DNA from: Chersky-299 sp963749535 | GTDB lineage: Bacteria > Actinomycetota > Thermoleophilia > RBG-16-64-13 | DNA length: 64,000 nt | Reading direction: 5' to 3' | NCBI GenBank assembly: GCA_963749535.1 | Contig: CAVVNF010000019.1 | Coordinates: 124,001 to 188,000 of the forward strand | In this document: positions 28,967-38,327 of the stretch, one piece after another | Layout of the letters: every line of letters begins with the position of its first letter | How positions within the stretch are numbered: the first letter of the stretch is position 1 | Translations under genes and position numbers: made by a program | The notes under the pieces: model-generated | Told to the model about the DNA's origin: nothing | Database searches by the model: none | What the model saw: only the letters and a program-made list of their open reading frames with translations

Positions 28967-29470
28967 TTACCAGCCTGTAGAAACCGTGGTTCCGATCTTC
29001 TTGACGAAGGTGTTGCCGGCTGCTTTGTCCACATAGACGCCAAAAATGTTGCCCGATGCCGACACGGTGGCTACGCAATAGGTACCCGGGCTCGTACCGG
29101 TAGGCGCTGTGCCGTCGTAGTCAACCTTGTTTGCTGAGGCCAGATCGACCACCCCGGCCGCAAACGAAGGAGTCGTGGTCACGGCGCCCACGACGGGGAC
29201 GAACGTGATCGACGGCTCAATGGCATGCAAAACGGTATTTGTCATCGTCGCGGGGGCAAAAGTCTGGTTGTCGACGTAGGAAGATTCGATGGACGTCATG
29301 GCATTACGGACCAAGCTTTTTGCCGCCGCGTCTTGCGCTTTTTGACGTTGACCCAGGAAGGTCGGGATGGCGATCGCCGCCAGGATGGCGATGATGATGA
29401 TCACCACCAAGAGTTCGATGAGGGTGAAGCCCTTCTCCCCCTTCATCCGTTTGCGGATCAGTCTCAGCAT
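28967..29470 (-). CDS. pilA: type IV major pilin, copy 1
   Basis: The 167-residue prepilin has leader MLRLIRKRMKGEKG then FTLIELLVVIIIIAILAAIA, with Glu+5 and the hydrophobic assembly helix. ATG at 29470 follows AGGAGG with good spacing. The globular domain ends GVYVDKAAGNTFVKKIG...STGW. It has its own terminator and is one of three tandem paralogues; copies 1 and 2 share the C-terminal STGW ending. Pilin subunits are processed by PilD and assembled by PilB/PilC, none of which lies in this window. Confidence 0.9.
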   Translation of the reverse strand: MLRLIRKRMKGEKGFTLIELLVVIIIIAILAAIAIPTFLGQRQKAQDAAAKSLVRNAMTSIESSYVDNQTFAPATMTNTVLHAIEPSITFVPVVGAVTTTPSFAAGVVDLASANKVDYDGTAPTGTSPGTYCVATVSASGNIFGVYVDKAAGNTFVKKIGTTVSTGW

Positions 29471-29673
29471 TACGTTTCCTCCTTTGTAAATGGATCTCTA
29501 TTCATTGTGCAGACCGGAGCTTTCCCTGCTTCGTCAGCTGTCCCGCCCACCCCGACCCCCAACTAGAGACGTCTGTCGCTCACGTTGCAGTCGGATGCCT
29601 CGATGGAGTTATCGGCTTCAGCGCCCGAAACTTTAGAATTCGTATCCGGGCAGTACAGCCACGCCGCGCACCA

Positions 29674-29703
29674 AAGAAAAGGACCCTGCTCACACAGGGT
29701 CCT
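29674..29703 (-). terminator. rho-independent terminator after pilin copy 2
   Basis: A 9-bp stem (AGGACCCTG, 29703-29695 with 29688-29680) is followed on the minus strand by TTTTCTTTG. The stem is nearly identical to the terminator after copy 1, suggesting that the whole transcription unit was duplicated. Confidence 0.8.
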
Positions 29704-29738
29704 CTGGAAGACAGTCTTGGGCGGCGTTCCGCCTTTTG

Positions 29739-30245
29739 CTACCAACCGGTGGAGACGGTACTCCCAACCTTCTTGATGAATGTGGCACCAGTCCCTGCTT
29801 TGTCCACATAGACACCGTATATATTGTCCGAGATGGAGACCGTCGCTATGCTGTAGTTCGTCGCCGCGCCGTCGTAGCCGACCGTGCTTGTCTTGGCCGG
29901 GCAGTTAGCTGCGGTAACCGTCGCGCCGAACGCCGGAGTGGTCGCTGCGGCGTTGGCCGCCTGGAAGAAATGCACCGAGGGCTCGATAGCTTGGAGAACG
30001 GCGACGGTCATCGATGCGATTGCGTATGTCTGGTTGTCGACGAAGGACGCTTCAACGGCCGTCATGGCATTGCGAACCAGTGCCTTGGCAGCCGCGTCTT
30101 GGGCCTTTCGACGTTGACCCAGAAAGGTCGGGATCGCGATCGCCGCCAGGATGGCGATGATGATGATCACCACCAAAAGTTCGATAAGGGTGAAACCCTT
30201 CTCCCCGTTGCGAAATCTCCTTATTCTTCTAATCACTCCGTACAC
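29739..30245 (-). CDS. pilA: type IV major pilin, copy 2
   Basis: The 168-residue prepilin has leader ending RFRNGEKG before FTLIELLVVIIIIAILAAIA. GTG at 30245 has AGGAGG (30256-30251) five bases upstream and is preferred to the longer frame to 30380. The globular part ends IYGVYVDKAGTGATFIKKVG...STGW, close to copy 1, but the middle region differs, so it is a true paralogue and not an assembly duplicate. Confidence 0.88.
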   Translation of the reverse strand: MYGVIRRIRRFRNGEKGFTLIELLVVIIIIAILAAIAIPTFLGQRRKAQDAAAKALVRNAMTAVEASFVDNQTYAIASMTVAVLQAIEPSVHFFQAANAAATTPAFGATVTAANCPAKTSTVGYDGAATNYSIATVSISDNIYGVYVDKAGTGATFIKKVGSTVSTGW

Positions 30246-30485
30246 TCCTGCCTCCTTCTCCGTCGATCGACTGAGGGCTCGAGAGATGTGCCACCGACCC
30301 TCTCGTGCAATTGCGTGAACCGGCCCCGGCATTCCGGGCGTTTCATCCAGCATGCCGCGCGAAGGCTTCCCTCGCCCCACCGCGGGGCGGCAGGTCCGGA
30401 CTCCTTCGAAATCAATTATCGGCGGGTCTGCTGGAGGACTTTAGGCAGATGGGAACCGGGCCATACGGAGGCGGGACCACTCCAA

Positions 30486-30526
30486 GGGCAAAAGGGCCGG
30501 CCGAAGACCGGCCGACCCTTTGCCCC
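30486..30526 (-). terminator. long inverted repeat / terminator after pilin copy 3
   Basis: GGGCAAA GGGTCGGCCGG pairs across a 5-nt loop with CCGGCC(G)CCC TTTTGCCC on the minus strand, a stem of about 17 bp that ends in a T-run. It sits about 70 nt after the copy 3 stop. Being nearly symmetrical, it might act in both directions. Confidence 0.75.
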
Positions 30527-30595
30527 ACCTTGACTCCGCCCGGACGGCGACGCGCCTCCCTGGCCGGGTGCAGCCGCCCCTACGAAGGCTCTCCC

Positions 30596-31066
30596 CTACC
30601 AGGTCTTTTGCGCCCCATCGATCCAATACGTGGTCCCGCCGGTGGCGCCCTTGTCCACTTTCACCCCGAACTTCTTGCCGGACTGCGACACCGAGCCGAT
30701 CTCGTAGGTGGTCGCACTGCCACCCTTGTAGTCGACCGCGTTCGCGGAGGCCTGGGCCGAAGGGCTGGAGCCGGCGTTTTCCGCCACCGTGAAGGTCAGC
30801 GAAGGCTCTATGGCCTTGAGCTCGGCCGCCGTGATCACACTGAAGTCACGGTCGTCGACGTAGGCGGATTCGACGACAGTCATGGCGTTGCGCACGAGAG
30901 ACTTGGCCGAAACGTCTTGAGCCTTCTGCCGCTGACCAAGAAAAGTCGGGATCGCGATCGCTGCCAGGATGGCGATGATGATGATCACCACCAGCAACTC
31001 GATGAGGGTGAAGCCTCCCTCGCCCGCCAGACCCGCCTCAAGAAACCTGCGCACTCCCCTGAACAT
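30596..31066 (-). CDS. pilA: type IV major pilin, copy 3
   Basis: The 156-residue prepilin starts at ATG 31066 with AGGAGG five bases upstream. Its leader MFRGVRRFLEAGLAGEGG precedes FTLIELLVVIIIIAILAAIA. The C-terminal domain is shorter and different, ending YWIDGAQKTW rather than STGW, and it lacks the conserved GVYVDKA block except for GVKVDKG. It is the most divergent of the three tandem pilins. Confidence 0.88.
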   Translation of the reverse strand: MFRGVRRFLEAGLAGEGGFTLIELLVVIIIIAILAAIAIPTFLGQRQKAQDVSAKSLVRNAMTVVESAYVDDRDFSVITAAELKAIEPSLTFTVAENAGSSPSAQASANAVDYKGGSATTYEIGSVSQSGKKFGVKVDKGATGGTTYWIDGAQKTW

Positions 31067-31273
31067 CCTTGCCTCCTCTTTTTGAAAGACTGCATGACTC
31101 GCCGGCACGCATTTCATCAGGAGGAGACGCGCGATCTACTCAAACTTCGGGTGCATCCTGGCGCGGCTGGGCAAACAAAGCCCCGGACGCTATGCCACTA
31201 TCGGCTCTGCCCGGGCGGCGTGACGTGGACATCGGCGGCAAGATGGCCGCCAGGATGGGCGCCCCACTGCAGC

Positions 31274-31702
31274 CTAGCGGCCGCTGCTGCCGAAACCGCC
31301 CTCTCCCCTCGAGGTGGACGGCAGTTCGGTGCAGGCGGAAAAAGCCGCCTCTTCTATTCTGTGGACCACGAGTTGGGCGATGCGGTCGCCCACGGCCACA
31401 TGGAAGGATTCCGTCCCCGAGTTGAACAAGGCGACGCGTACCTCCCCGCGATATCCTGCGTCGATCAGGCCCGGGGAGTTGACGACCATGATCCCGTGGC
31501 GGAAAGCCAGGCCGGACCGCGGCTGGACAAAGCCAGCGAATCCCTCGGGTATGGCCAAAGCCAGTCCCGTCCCCACGTCGCGCCTCTCCCCGCCAGGGAT
31601 GTCAACTGCCTCCACCGAACACAGGTCTACTCCGGCATCGCCGGGATGGGCTCGCTTCGGCAGGCGGGCTTCGGGCGACAAGAGTTTCACAGAAATGTTC
31701 AA
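31274..31702 (-). CDS. dut: dUTP diphosphatase
   Basis: The 142-residue trimeric dUTPase hydrolyses dUTP to dUMP. All five motifs are visible: HPGDAGVDL, VQPRSGLAFRHG, NSPGLIDAGYRGE, VGDRIAQLVV and the flexible C-terminal RGEGGFGSSG. It is intact. It lies downstream of dapL in the same direction, 43 nt away. Confidence 0.96.
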   Translation of the reverse strand: MNISVKLLSPEARLPKRAHPGDAGVDLCSVEAVDIPGGERRDVGTGLALAIPEGFAGFVQPRSGLAFRHGIMVVNSPGLIDAGYRGEVRVALFNSGTESFHVAVGDRIAQLVVHRIEEAAFSACTELPSTSRGEGGFGSSGR

Positions 31703-31745
31703 GACTCTCCCCTCAACCGGCAGCGCACCGTCGGTGGCATGGTCG

Positions 31746-32909
31746 CTACAGAGTCAGCGAAGCCTTGATGCGTGCGACGGCCTCGGCGATGCGGTCATCG
31801 GGAGTGGTGAGCGAAAGCCTCACGAATCCCTCGCCCGCGGGGCCGTAACCTGTCCCCGGCGTCACCACCACGGCCGCCTGCTCAAGCACGTGCTCGCTGA
31901 AGCCGGCCGACGTGTAGCCTTCGGGTATCGGGATCCACATGTAGATGGTCCCCTTGGGCTTGGGCGCGTTCACACCCACGGAGACGAGCGCGTCGGCGAG
32001 CAGGTCCCGGCGGCGGCGATAAATAGCCCGCATCTCGTCCACGAAGTCCCAGGGGCCGTTCAAGATGAATGCGGATGTGCGCTGCAGCGCGTCGAACATC
32101 CCCGAGTCCATGTTGGTCTTAAGCCGCCACAGATGAGCCAGGATCTCCCGGTTGCCGACTGCGAACCCGGTCCGCCAGCCGGTCATGTTGAACGGCTTCG
32201 AGAAGCTGAACAGCTCCACCCCGACGTCCTTAGCGCCCGGGACGGCGAGAAAACTCGGCGCCACGTACCCATCGTAGGTGAGCTCGGAATAGGCGTTGTC
32301 GTGCACCACGGCGACGTCGTGCTTCTTCGCAAAAGCAACGACCCGCTCGAAGAAGTCGTCCTCGACGACAGCCGCCGTGGGGTTGTTCGGATAACCGATG
32401 AACAAGACTTTAGCCCGCCTCGCCTCCGCCTCCGATACCTCGTCCAGATCGGGCAGAAAGCCTTTCTCCGGCTGCAAACGGAGATAGCGGACCTCCGCGC
32501 CGACGATGAGCGAACCCCCTGAGTAGACCGGGTACCCGGGGTCGGGCACCAGGGCGAGGTCACCGGCGTCGAGAAGGGCCCAGCAGATGTGGGCCAATCC
32601 TTCCTTGGCCCCGAGAAGCGGAAAGAATTCCTTAGCCGGATCGATCTCGACACCGAAACGCCGCTTGTAGAAGGAAGCGGCCGCCTCGCCGAATTCACGG
32701 AGACCCCAGTTGCTCGGGTAGCGATGGTTCTGCGCGTCCGCCACCTGGCGCTGCATCTCCTCCACGATATAACCGGGAGTAGGAAGATCGGGATCGCCGA
32801 TCCCCAGGCTGATGACGTCCACCCCACTTTTGCGCTTCTCGGAGATCTTGCGTTCCATCTCGGCGAAGAGATACGGGGCAAGGTTGTCGAGCCGCCTAGA
32901 GAACCGCAC
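31746..32909 (-). CDS. dapL: LL-diaminopimelate aminotransferase (class I aminotransferase)
   Basis: This 387-residue PLP enzyme is of the DapL branch: GIGDPDLPTPGYIVEEM, HRYPSNWGLREF, VPDPGYPVYSGGS, FIGYPNNPTAAV and the PLP-lysine region ELFSFSKPFNMTGWRTGFAVG. DapL makes LL-diaminopimelate from tetrahydrodipicolinate, bypassing the succinylase or acetylase route. Clustering with dapF, and dapB elsewhere in the window, supports a lysine/peptidoglycan role. A general aminotransferase is a less likely alternative. Confidence 0.88.
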   Translation of the reverse strand: MRFSRRLDNLAPYLFAEMERKISEKRKSGVDVISLGIGDPDLPTPGYIVEEMQRQVADAQNHRYPSNWGLREFGEAAASFYKRRFGVEIDPAKEFFPLLGAKEGLAHICWALLDAGDLALVPDPGYPVYSGGSLIVGAEVRYLRLQPEKGFLPDLDEVSEAEARRAKVLFIGYPNNPTAAVVEDDFFERVVAFAKKHDVAVVHDNAYSELTYDGYVAPSFLAVPGAKDVGVELFSFSKPFNMTGWRTGFAVGNREILAHLWRLKTNMDSGMFDALQRTSAFILNGPWDFVDEMRAIYRRRRDLLADALVSVGVNAPKPKGTIYMWIPIPEGYTSAGFSEHVLEQAAVVVTPGTGYGPAGEGFVRLSLTTPDDRIAEAVARIKASLTL

Positions 32910-32996
32910 GTCGCCTCCTAAAGTCTTTTATCTCTCCCTAAAACCCGGATGCCATCCGCCGCGGACACCATCCGGCCTCGCCGTCGATCCGCACGC

Positions 32997-33863
32997 TCAC
33001 CAGCCGGCGCGTGCGAGCAGATCGCGTGACAGCGAGCCGGTGAAGACCTCCTCGGCCGGCCCGGTCATGAACACGCCGTATCCCTCTTCGACGTCGATGC
33101 GCAGGTCTCCCCCCAAGAGATGCACGAGCACTGGGCTCTGTGCCAGCCCCATTCGCACGCCGGCGGCCCCCACGGCGGTGGCGCCCGTGCCGCAAGCCTG
33201 AGTCTCGCCGACCCCGCGCTCCCACACCCGCATCCGCACGGAGCCGTCCGCTTCCGGATGGATGAACTCCACGTTCACGCGTTTGGGAAAGTAGGGATGG
33301 TGCTCGATCAACGCCCCGACTCCCGCCACGTCGAAGACAGCCGGATCGTCCACCGGGATCACGCAGTGAGGGTTTCCGACATCGACGAAGGTGAACCGAT
33401 AGTGAACGCCGCCTGCTTCAAGGATGGCTCCCACCACGTCTGGACCGCCGTCCGCGCCCCGGACAGAGGCAGCGATGTTGGGACTGTGGAACCGCGCAGA
33501 TCCCATGTCCACGCGGACCAGACCGTTCTCCAGCAGGCGCGGCCTGATGGGTCCGGCGAGCGTCTCCACGACGAATTCGTCGGCGGTCACGAGTCCCGCC
33601 TGGCGCAGATACCGGGCGAACATCCGTATGCCGTTCCCGCACATCTCCGGCTCACCGCCATCGGGGTTGAACACCCGCATGCGCGCTGCAGCGCCCGTCA
33701 CCGCGCCTGTGGGAGGCTCGTTCACGAGGATCCCGTCGGCTCCAACACCGAAGTGACGATCGCAGAGCGCGCCGATGGCTTTGGCGCTGAGAGTCCCAGG
33801 GAGGGCGTCCGCTTCCAGAATAAGGTAGTCGTTTCCCAGCCCTTGCCACTTGGCGAATCTCAT
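32997..33863 (-). CDS. dapF: diaminopimelate epimerase
   Basis: The 288-residue enzyme converts LL- to meso-diaminopimelate, the peptidoglycan precursor. Both catalytic cysteines are in place: PEMCGNGIRMFARYL and ETQACGTGATAV. The start MRFAKWQGLGNDYLILEAD is canonical, and its ATG overlaps the miaA stop by 4 nt (33863-33860). It lies upstream of dapL in one string. Confidence 0.96.
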   Translation of the reverse strand: MRFAKWQGLGNDYLILEADALPGTLSAKAIGALCDRHFGVGADGILVNEPPTGAVTGAAARMRVFNPDGGEPEMCGNGIRMFARYLRQAGLVTADEFVVETLAGPIRPRLLENGLVRVDMGSARFHSPNIAASVRGADGGPDVVGAILEAGGVHYRFTFVDVGNPHCVIPVDDPAVFDVAGVGALIEHHPYFPKRVNVEFIHPEADGSVRMRVWERGVGETQACGTGATAVGAAGVRMGLAQSPVLVHLLGGDLRIDVEEGYGVFMTGPAEEVFTGSLSRDLLARAGW

Positions 33864-34970
33864 GGGGTGGAACGCTCCTCTTGGTCGCTGCCGGACCGGG
33901 CCAGGGACAGGATCTCCTCGCTGATCTCGTCTGCCGTCCGGCCTTGGACGTCAATGATAACAGCGTCCTTCACCTTACGCAGCCAGGTCTCCTGCCGCCG
34001 TGCATACCGCCGGGTCGCGCCCGCCACCTCCTGGATAGTCTGGTCGAGGCTCTGCAGCCCGTCCAGGTAGCGGCATATCTCTCGGTATCCGATAGCCTGG
34101 CACAAGCCCCGACCTTCCAACGCGCCCGGGCGCTCCGAGGTGTCCTGACACTCCGATCCGCGTAGGCTCTCACGGGAGCCCCGGGCTGTCGCCGTACCCT
34201 CGCTTCCCGCGAGGCGTGCGAGCGACCTGTGCTCCCGGACCTCCTCCACGGCGCCGCCGGCCAGCATGGCCGCGGCCCGCCTGTCGATGGCCGCATACAG
34301 TGCTTGTCTTTCCATCGTGAGCCCCACTACGAGAGTCCGGTGAAAATACCTGAGGCTTCCACAGATCATCCCGGCCCGACCAGGCGGCCCCCTTGGTGGT
34401 GACCACTTCGAGGGCCCGCACCACCCTGCGCACATTCCGGGGATCGATACGTGCCGCCGCCTCGGGATCCAGTCGTGCCAGTTGGGCGTGGAGAGCATCG
34501 GGGCCTTCGTTTGCCGCACGGCTTTCCAGTCGCCGTCTAAGGTCAGGGTCGTCGGTGGGCGCCGCCTGCAGCGGCGCCAGTGCGGCCCGCATGTACAGTC
34601 CTGTGCCGCCCGACAACAAGGCCCAGCCTCTCAGCCTAAGATCGTCGTCGATGAGCGGCCGCGCCAGGGCCGCGTACTCGACCGCCGAGCAACTCGCCGT
34701 CGGGTCGAGCGTGCCCACAAGCTCGTGCGGCGCTAGCCGTCTTTCCTTTTCGGAGGGCTGGTTGGTGAGCAGCGGCAGACCGCCGTACATCTGCATCGAG
34801 TCGCAGGAGATGACCCGTACCCCGAGCCGGCGAGACAGGGCAATGGCGACCGCGGTCTTCCCCACCCCTGTCGGGCCCAATAGGGCGATGACTTGACCAG
34901 AATGCCCGCAGCCGAGGCCCCGCTCCGCGGTCCAGAGGGGGCGCTTTGGAGCGGGATTCCCTGCGGACAA
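33860..34970 (-). CDS. miaA: tRNA dimethylallyltransferase (one frame break, start uncertain)
   Basis: MiaA adds the isopentenyl group to A37 of tRNA. The first frame has the P-loop IALLGPTGVGKTAVAIALS, SCDSMQMYGGL, GGTGLYMRAALAPL and DPRNVRRVVRALEV. It breaks at about 34345-34356, and RYFHRTLVVGLTMERQALY then QAIGYREICRYLDG continue in the next frame. The frame opens at TTG 34970 without a good ribosome site. An ATG at 34989 with GGAGG six bases upstream is in another frame, so a further error near the start is possible. It is directly downstream of miaB, the next enzyme in ms2i6A synthesis. Confidence 0.88.
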
Positions 34971-35016
34971 CCCGCGGGCGCCGTAGCATGGGTTTCCTCC
35001 CCCGTCCCCATTTGAC

Positions 35017-36350
35017 TCACTCCGCTAGACGGCCGCGGAGACTGGTCGAGCTCGCCTCGAGCAGCTCCACGCGTACCAGAGCGCCGATTCCGGCCTCGCC
35101 GCTGAAATTCACGGTCTTGTGCGCGCGAGTCCTCCCCATCATCACCTGCGGGTCCTGACGGCTGGGACGCTCCACGAGAACCTCCACCGTGCGCCCCACC
35201 AAAGCTTCGTTCGCCCTACGCGCCTGACCCTGCACCAGAGCGACGAGGGTCTTCATCCGGCTCCTCGGCGACGTTCGGCCGGCAGGCGGTTCGGCAACTC
35301 AGCCGCCGCGGTCCCAGGCCGAGGCGAGTACACGAAGGTGTACGCTGCATCGAAGAGGCACTCCTCTACGAGCGACAGTGTGTCCTGGAAGTCTCGTTCG
35401 CTCTCGCCCGGGAAGCCGACGATGATATCCGTCGTGAGCGATATGCCCGGCACCGCGGCCCTGAGACGCCGCACGAGATCGAGGTAGGCGTGTCGGTCGT
35501 ACCGCCGCCTCATCGCGGCCAGTATGCGGTCGCTGCCGGACTGCACGGGTAGATGGAGGTGCTCGCAAACCTGGTTTGGTGCCGCAAGCATCCGGATCAG
35601 GTCGCCCGAGACATCCTTGGGATGGGAAGTCATGAAACGGACCCGCTCGATACCGGGGACAGAACAGACTTTTTCCAGAAGTTCAGGAAAGGAATCCGTT
35701 CCGGGGAATCCCGGCTCCGCGCCGTATGCGTTCACGTTCTGGCCCAGAAGCGTGACCTCGCGCACCCCTGCCGCGGCCAGACTCATCACCTCGTCGAGGA
35801 TCGCCTCAGCCGGCCGCGAAGCTTCCGGCCCGCGGACTGAGGGCACGATGCAATACGAACAGAAGTTGCTGCAACCGGCCACTATCTGCACCCAGGCGAC
35901 CGGCCCTTCCACGCGGGATCGCGGCAGGTCGGCGCTCCAGAGACTCGTACTTTCGGCGAAGGCGCCGGCTCGCCCGCCCGAAGACAACCGCTGTTCCAGT
36001 AGATGGGGCAGCTCGTGCAGGCTTTGAGGCCCCGCGAGGATGTCCACGAATGGGAAGTCGGCGAAGAACTCATGCCGCCGGCTTTGCGCGAGGCAGCCGG
36101 TGACGATGATCACCTTGCCGGGGTCTTCTCTCTTCAGCCGGCCCGCTAGGCTTAAATGACCCGCCAGACGGGTGTCGGCCTTCTCCCGGATCGAGCAGGT
36201 GTTGTAGACGAGCGCGTCACTCTCCTCGGGTGATGCAGCCCGACGCAGTCCCAAGCTCTCAAGAACACCGGCAATGCGCTCGGCATCATGGTCGTTCATC
36301 TGACAGCCGAAGGAACGCAGGTAGTACGTCTGTGGCCGACTACGACTCAA
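35017..36350 (-). CDS. miaB: tRNA-2-methylthio-N6-dimethylallyladenosine synthase (one frame break)
   Basis: This radical-SAM methylthiotransferase acts on i6A37 made by MiaA. It shows YYLRSFGCQMNDHDAERIAG, the second Cys site NTCSIREKAD, the third in VTGCLAQS, and the radical-SAM cluster VAGCSNFCSYCIVP. At about 35258-35275 one base appears to be missing; the last 79 codons, in another frame, give MKTLVALVQGQARRANEAL and the TRAM domain ending SLRGRLAE. Start ATG is at 36350. Confidence 0.92.
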
Positions 36351-36421
36351 TGCATGCCCTCTCGACGAGCAGGACCGTGGCGGTGCGCCCGGAGCGACCG
36401 AGTACCCTGAGAGTTCGACTC

Positions 36422-37960
36422 CTACTTGGCGTATTCGACCGCGCGGCTCTCCCGGATCACCGTGACGCGGATGGTGCCCGGATAATCAAGCTCCTGCTCT
36501 ATCTCTTTGGCGATCTCGCGGCAGAGAAGCGCGGCCGACTGGTCGTCGACTTCTTCCGGCTTCACCAGCACGCGGATCTCTCTTCCGGCCTGAATCGCGT
36601 AGCACTTCTCCACTCCCGCCTTGCTCTCGGCGATCCTTTCCAGAGACTCGAGCCGCTTGATATAGGTCTCCAGCGTCTCTCGCCTGGCACCCGGACGCGC
36701 GCCGGACACCGCGTCGCCTGCTGCGACCAGCACCGCTTCTACTGAGTTCGGCTCCACCTCGTTGTGGTGAGCCTCGATGATGTGGGCCACCAGATCGGAC
36801 TCGCCGTAGCGCCGGGCTAGGTTCCCGCCGATAGCGGCGTGCGAACCCTCGACCTCGTGGTCCACCGCTTTGCCCAGGTCGTGAAGCAGGCCGGCCCTCT
36901 TGGCCAACTTCGCGTTAACGCCCAATTCGTTCGCCATGAGCCCAGCCAGATGAGCCACTTCGAGCGAGTGCATCAACACGTTCTGGCCATAACTCGTCCG
37001 GAATTTGAGCCGGCCCAGGAGCTTGATCAACTCCGGCGCGACCCCGTGGACGTTGGCATCCAGCACCGCTTGCTCTCCGGCCTCTTGGATCTCCCGATCT
37101 ACATCTTCGCGAGCTTTGCCGTACATCTCCTCGATCTTGGCCGGGTGGATGCGGCCGTCCGCTACGAGTTTCGACAGGGTGAGCCGCGCTATCTCGCGAC
37201 GGACGGTGTCGAATCCTGACAGCACGACCGCCTCAGGCGTGTCGTCGATGATGAAGTCGATGCCGGTGAGATTCTCGAGCGTGCGGATGTTGCGGCCTTC
37301 GCGCCCGATGATGCGGCCTTTCATGTCATCGGACGGCAGCGGCACCACCGACACGGTAGTATCTGCAACGTGGCCGGCCGCCGAGCGCTGGATGCATGTG
37401 GAGAGGATGTCGCGGGCGCGGCGTTCGCCTTCGTGCCGGGCCTCTTCCTCGATGGCCCGTACCATCTTGGCCATGTCGTGCCGCACTTCATCTTCGGTGC
37501 GCTTGAGGAGGATCTCGCGGGCGGCATCCCTGGTCAGCTCGGAGATCTGCTCGAGGACCCGTTCTTGCTCGGCCTTCGCCGCTTCGGCTTCCTCTACCAC
37601 TTTCCGGTAGTGGGCCTCCCGATCCGACACCGATTGCTCGCGGCGGGTCATGTCCTTCTGAAGATCGTCGAGAGCTTCCTCCCTATGCAGCAGGCGATTC
37701 TCGACCTGTGCGAGCTCCTGGCGGCGCTCCTTGATCTCGTTCTCGACCCCTACCCGAAGCTGGTGCAGTTCATCTTTTACCTCTACTCGAGCCTCACGCT
37801 TGAGTGCTTCCGCCTGGCGCTCGCCCTCCTGAAGGACCTTGGCCGCGGCCTGCTCCGCAGAGGTGATCTTGGCTTCTCCCACGTATTTCCTGGCGAAGTA
37901 TCCGGCCCCTGCGCATACGACGGCTACCACCAGCACCACAATTATCGACAAGGCATTCAT
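36422..37960 (-). CDS. rny: ribonuclease Y
   Basis: The 512-residue membrane-tethered endoribonuclease starts mRNA decay. It has an N-terminal membrane helix (residues about 3-24), a long coiled coil rich in Glu/Arg/Lys (about 30-190), a KH domain (DDMKGRIIGREGRNIRTLE) and an HD domain (LLHDLGKAVDHEVEGSHA). It is intact and typical in length. A terminator-like hairpin lies about 80 nt upstream of its start, so its expression may involve attenuation or a separate promoter. Confidence 0.96.
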   Translation of the reverse strand: MNALSIIVVLVVAVVCAGAGYFARKYVGEAKITSAEQAAAKVLQEGERQAEALKREARVEVKDELHQLRVGVENEIKERRQELAQVENRLLHREEALDDLQKDMTRREQSVSDREAHYRKVVEEAEAAKAEQERVLEQISELTRDAAREILLKRTEDEVRHDMAKMVRAIEEEARHEGERRARDILSTCIQRSAAGHVADTTVSVVPLPSDDMKGRIIGREGRNIRTLENLTGIDFIIDDTPEAVVLSGFDTVRREIARLTLSKLVADGRIHPAKIEEMYGKAREDVDREIQEAGEQAVLDANVHGVAPELIKLLGRLKFRTSYGQNVLMHSLEVAHLAGLMANELGVNAKLAKRAGLLHDLGKAVDHEVEGSHAAIGGNLARRYGESDLVAHIIEAHHNEVEPNSVEAVLVAAGDAVSGARPGARRETLETYIKRLESLERIAESKAGVEKCYAIQAGREIRVLVKPEEVDDQSAALLCREIAKEIEQELDYPGTIRVTVIRESRAVEYAK

Positions 37961-38042
37961 TTAGTCACCACTCCACTCGTTCGCGTCACCGCGGCCTGTT
38001 TCATGCCAAGTGCGATGACGACCGTTTGAGCGGTGGTGACAG

Positions 38043-38067
38043 CAAAAGGCCGAGCCCAAGCTCGGCC
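38043..38067 (-). terminator. rho-independent terminator upstream of rny
   Basis: On the minus strand GGCCGAG (38067-38061) pairs with CTCGGCC (38054-38048) and is followed by TTTTGC. It would end any transcript coming from recX or from the promoter at 38283-38311 before rny. Confidence 0.8.
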
Positions 38068-38276
38068 GAAGACTGGCTGAATCTGCTTCTCGCCCTTATA
38101 AGGGTTGGACCGCTCCGTGGCCCCGTCGGCATCCCCATGCCCGGACCCTCAAGCGGGTATGTCCCCCTCCATCACGTCTTCGGCTGTCGCACCGTCACAA
38201 AAGAACGCGGACCTACAACGTCGTCTATAGCCAAAAACCAAGGCCGCGCAACCATCGCCGACCGATCATCACACTG
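38043..38276 (-). ncRNA. candidate non-coding RNA or rny leader/attenuator, unassigned family
   Basis: The gap of more than 360 nt between rny and recX has no open frame that looks coding. A strong promoter (38283-38311) and a terminator (38067-38043) bound a stretch of about 234 nt on the minus strand. Inside are local stems, including GGAC...GGGTCC, GGCAT-GGGG-ATGCC and the palindrome CCCTTATAAGGG (38093-38104). I could not match it to 6S RNA, RNase P RNA, SRP RNA, tmRNA, a T-box or a known riboswitch. It may be a free small RNA, or a leader that attenuates rny. Confidence 0.4.
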
Positions 38277-38282
38277 CGAGAA

Positions 38283-38311
38283 AGTTTACGTTCCCCGGCG
38301 GAAAGTGTCAA
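38283..38311 (-). promoter_or_regulatory. candidate sigma-70-type promoter between recX and rny
   Basis: TTGACA (38311-38306, perfect -35) is followed after exactly 17 bases by TAAACT (38288-38283). It lies just downstream of the recX stop at 38328 and would start transcription near 38276, toward the terminator and rny. Confidence 0.65.
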
Positions 38312-38327
38312 GGAAACCGGCGCGCCT

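Noticed and set aside
30486..30526. Long inverted repeat as the end of an insertion sequence
   Set aside because: There is no transposase, partner repeat or target duplication nearby, and it ends in a T-run directly after a pilin gene, as a terminator would.
28967..31066. The three pilins as an assembly duplication of one gene
   Set aside because: The globular domains, spacers and third C-terminus differ clearly, so they are real paralogues.
38043..38276. The rny leader as 6S RNA, RNase P RNA, SRP RNA, tmRNA or T-box
   Set aside because: None of the hallmark sequences of these RNAs (such as the SRP GGTCAGGTCCGGAA block or the T-box GGTACCGCG motif) is present, and I could not draw a 6S-like closed rod with a central bubble.
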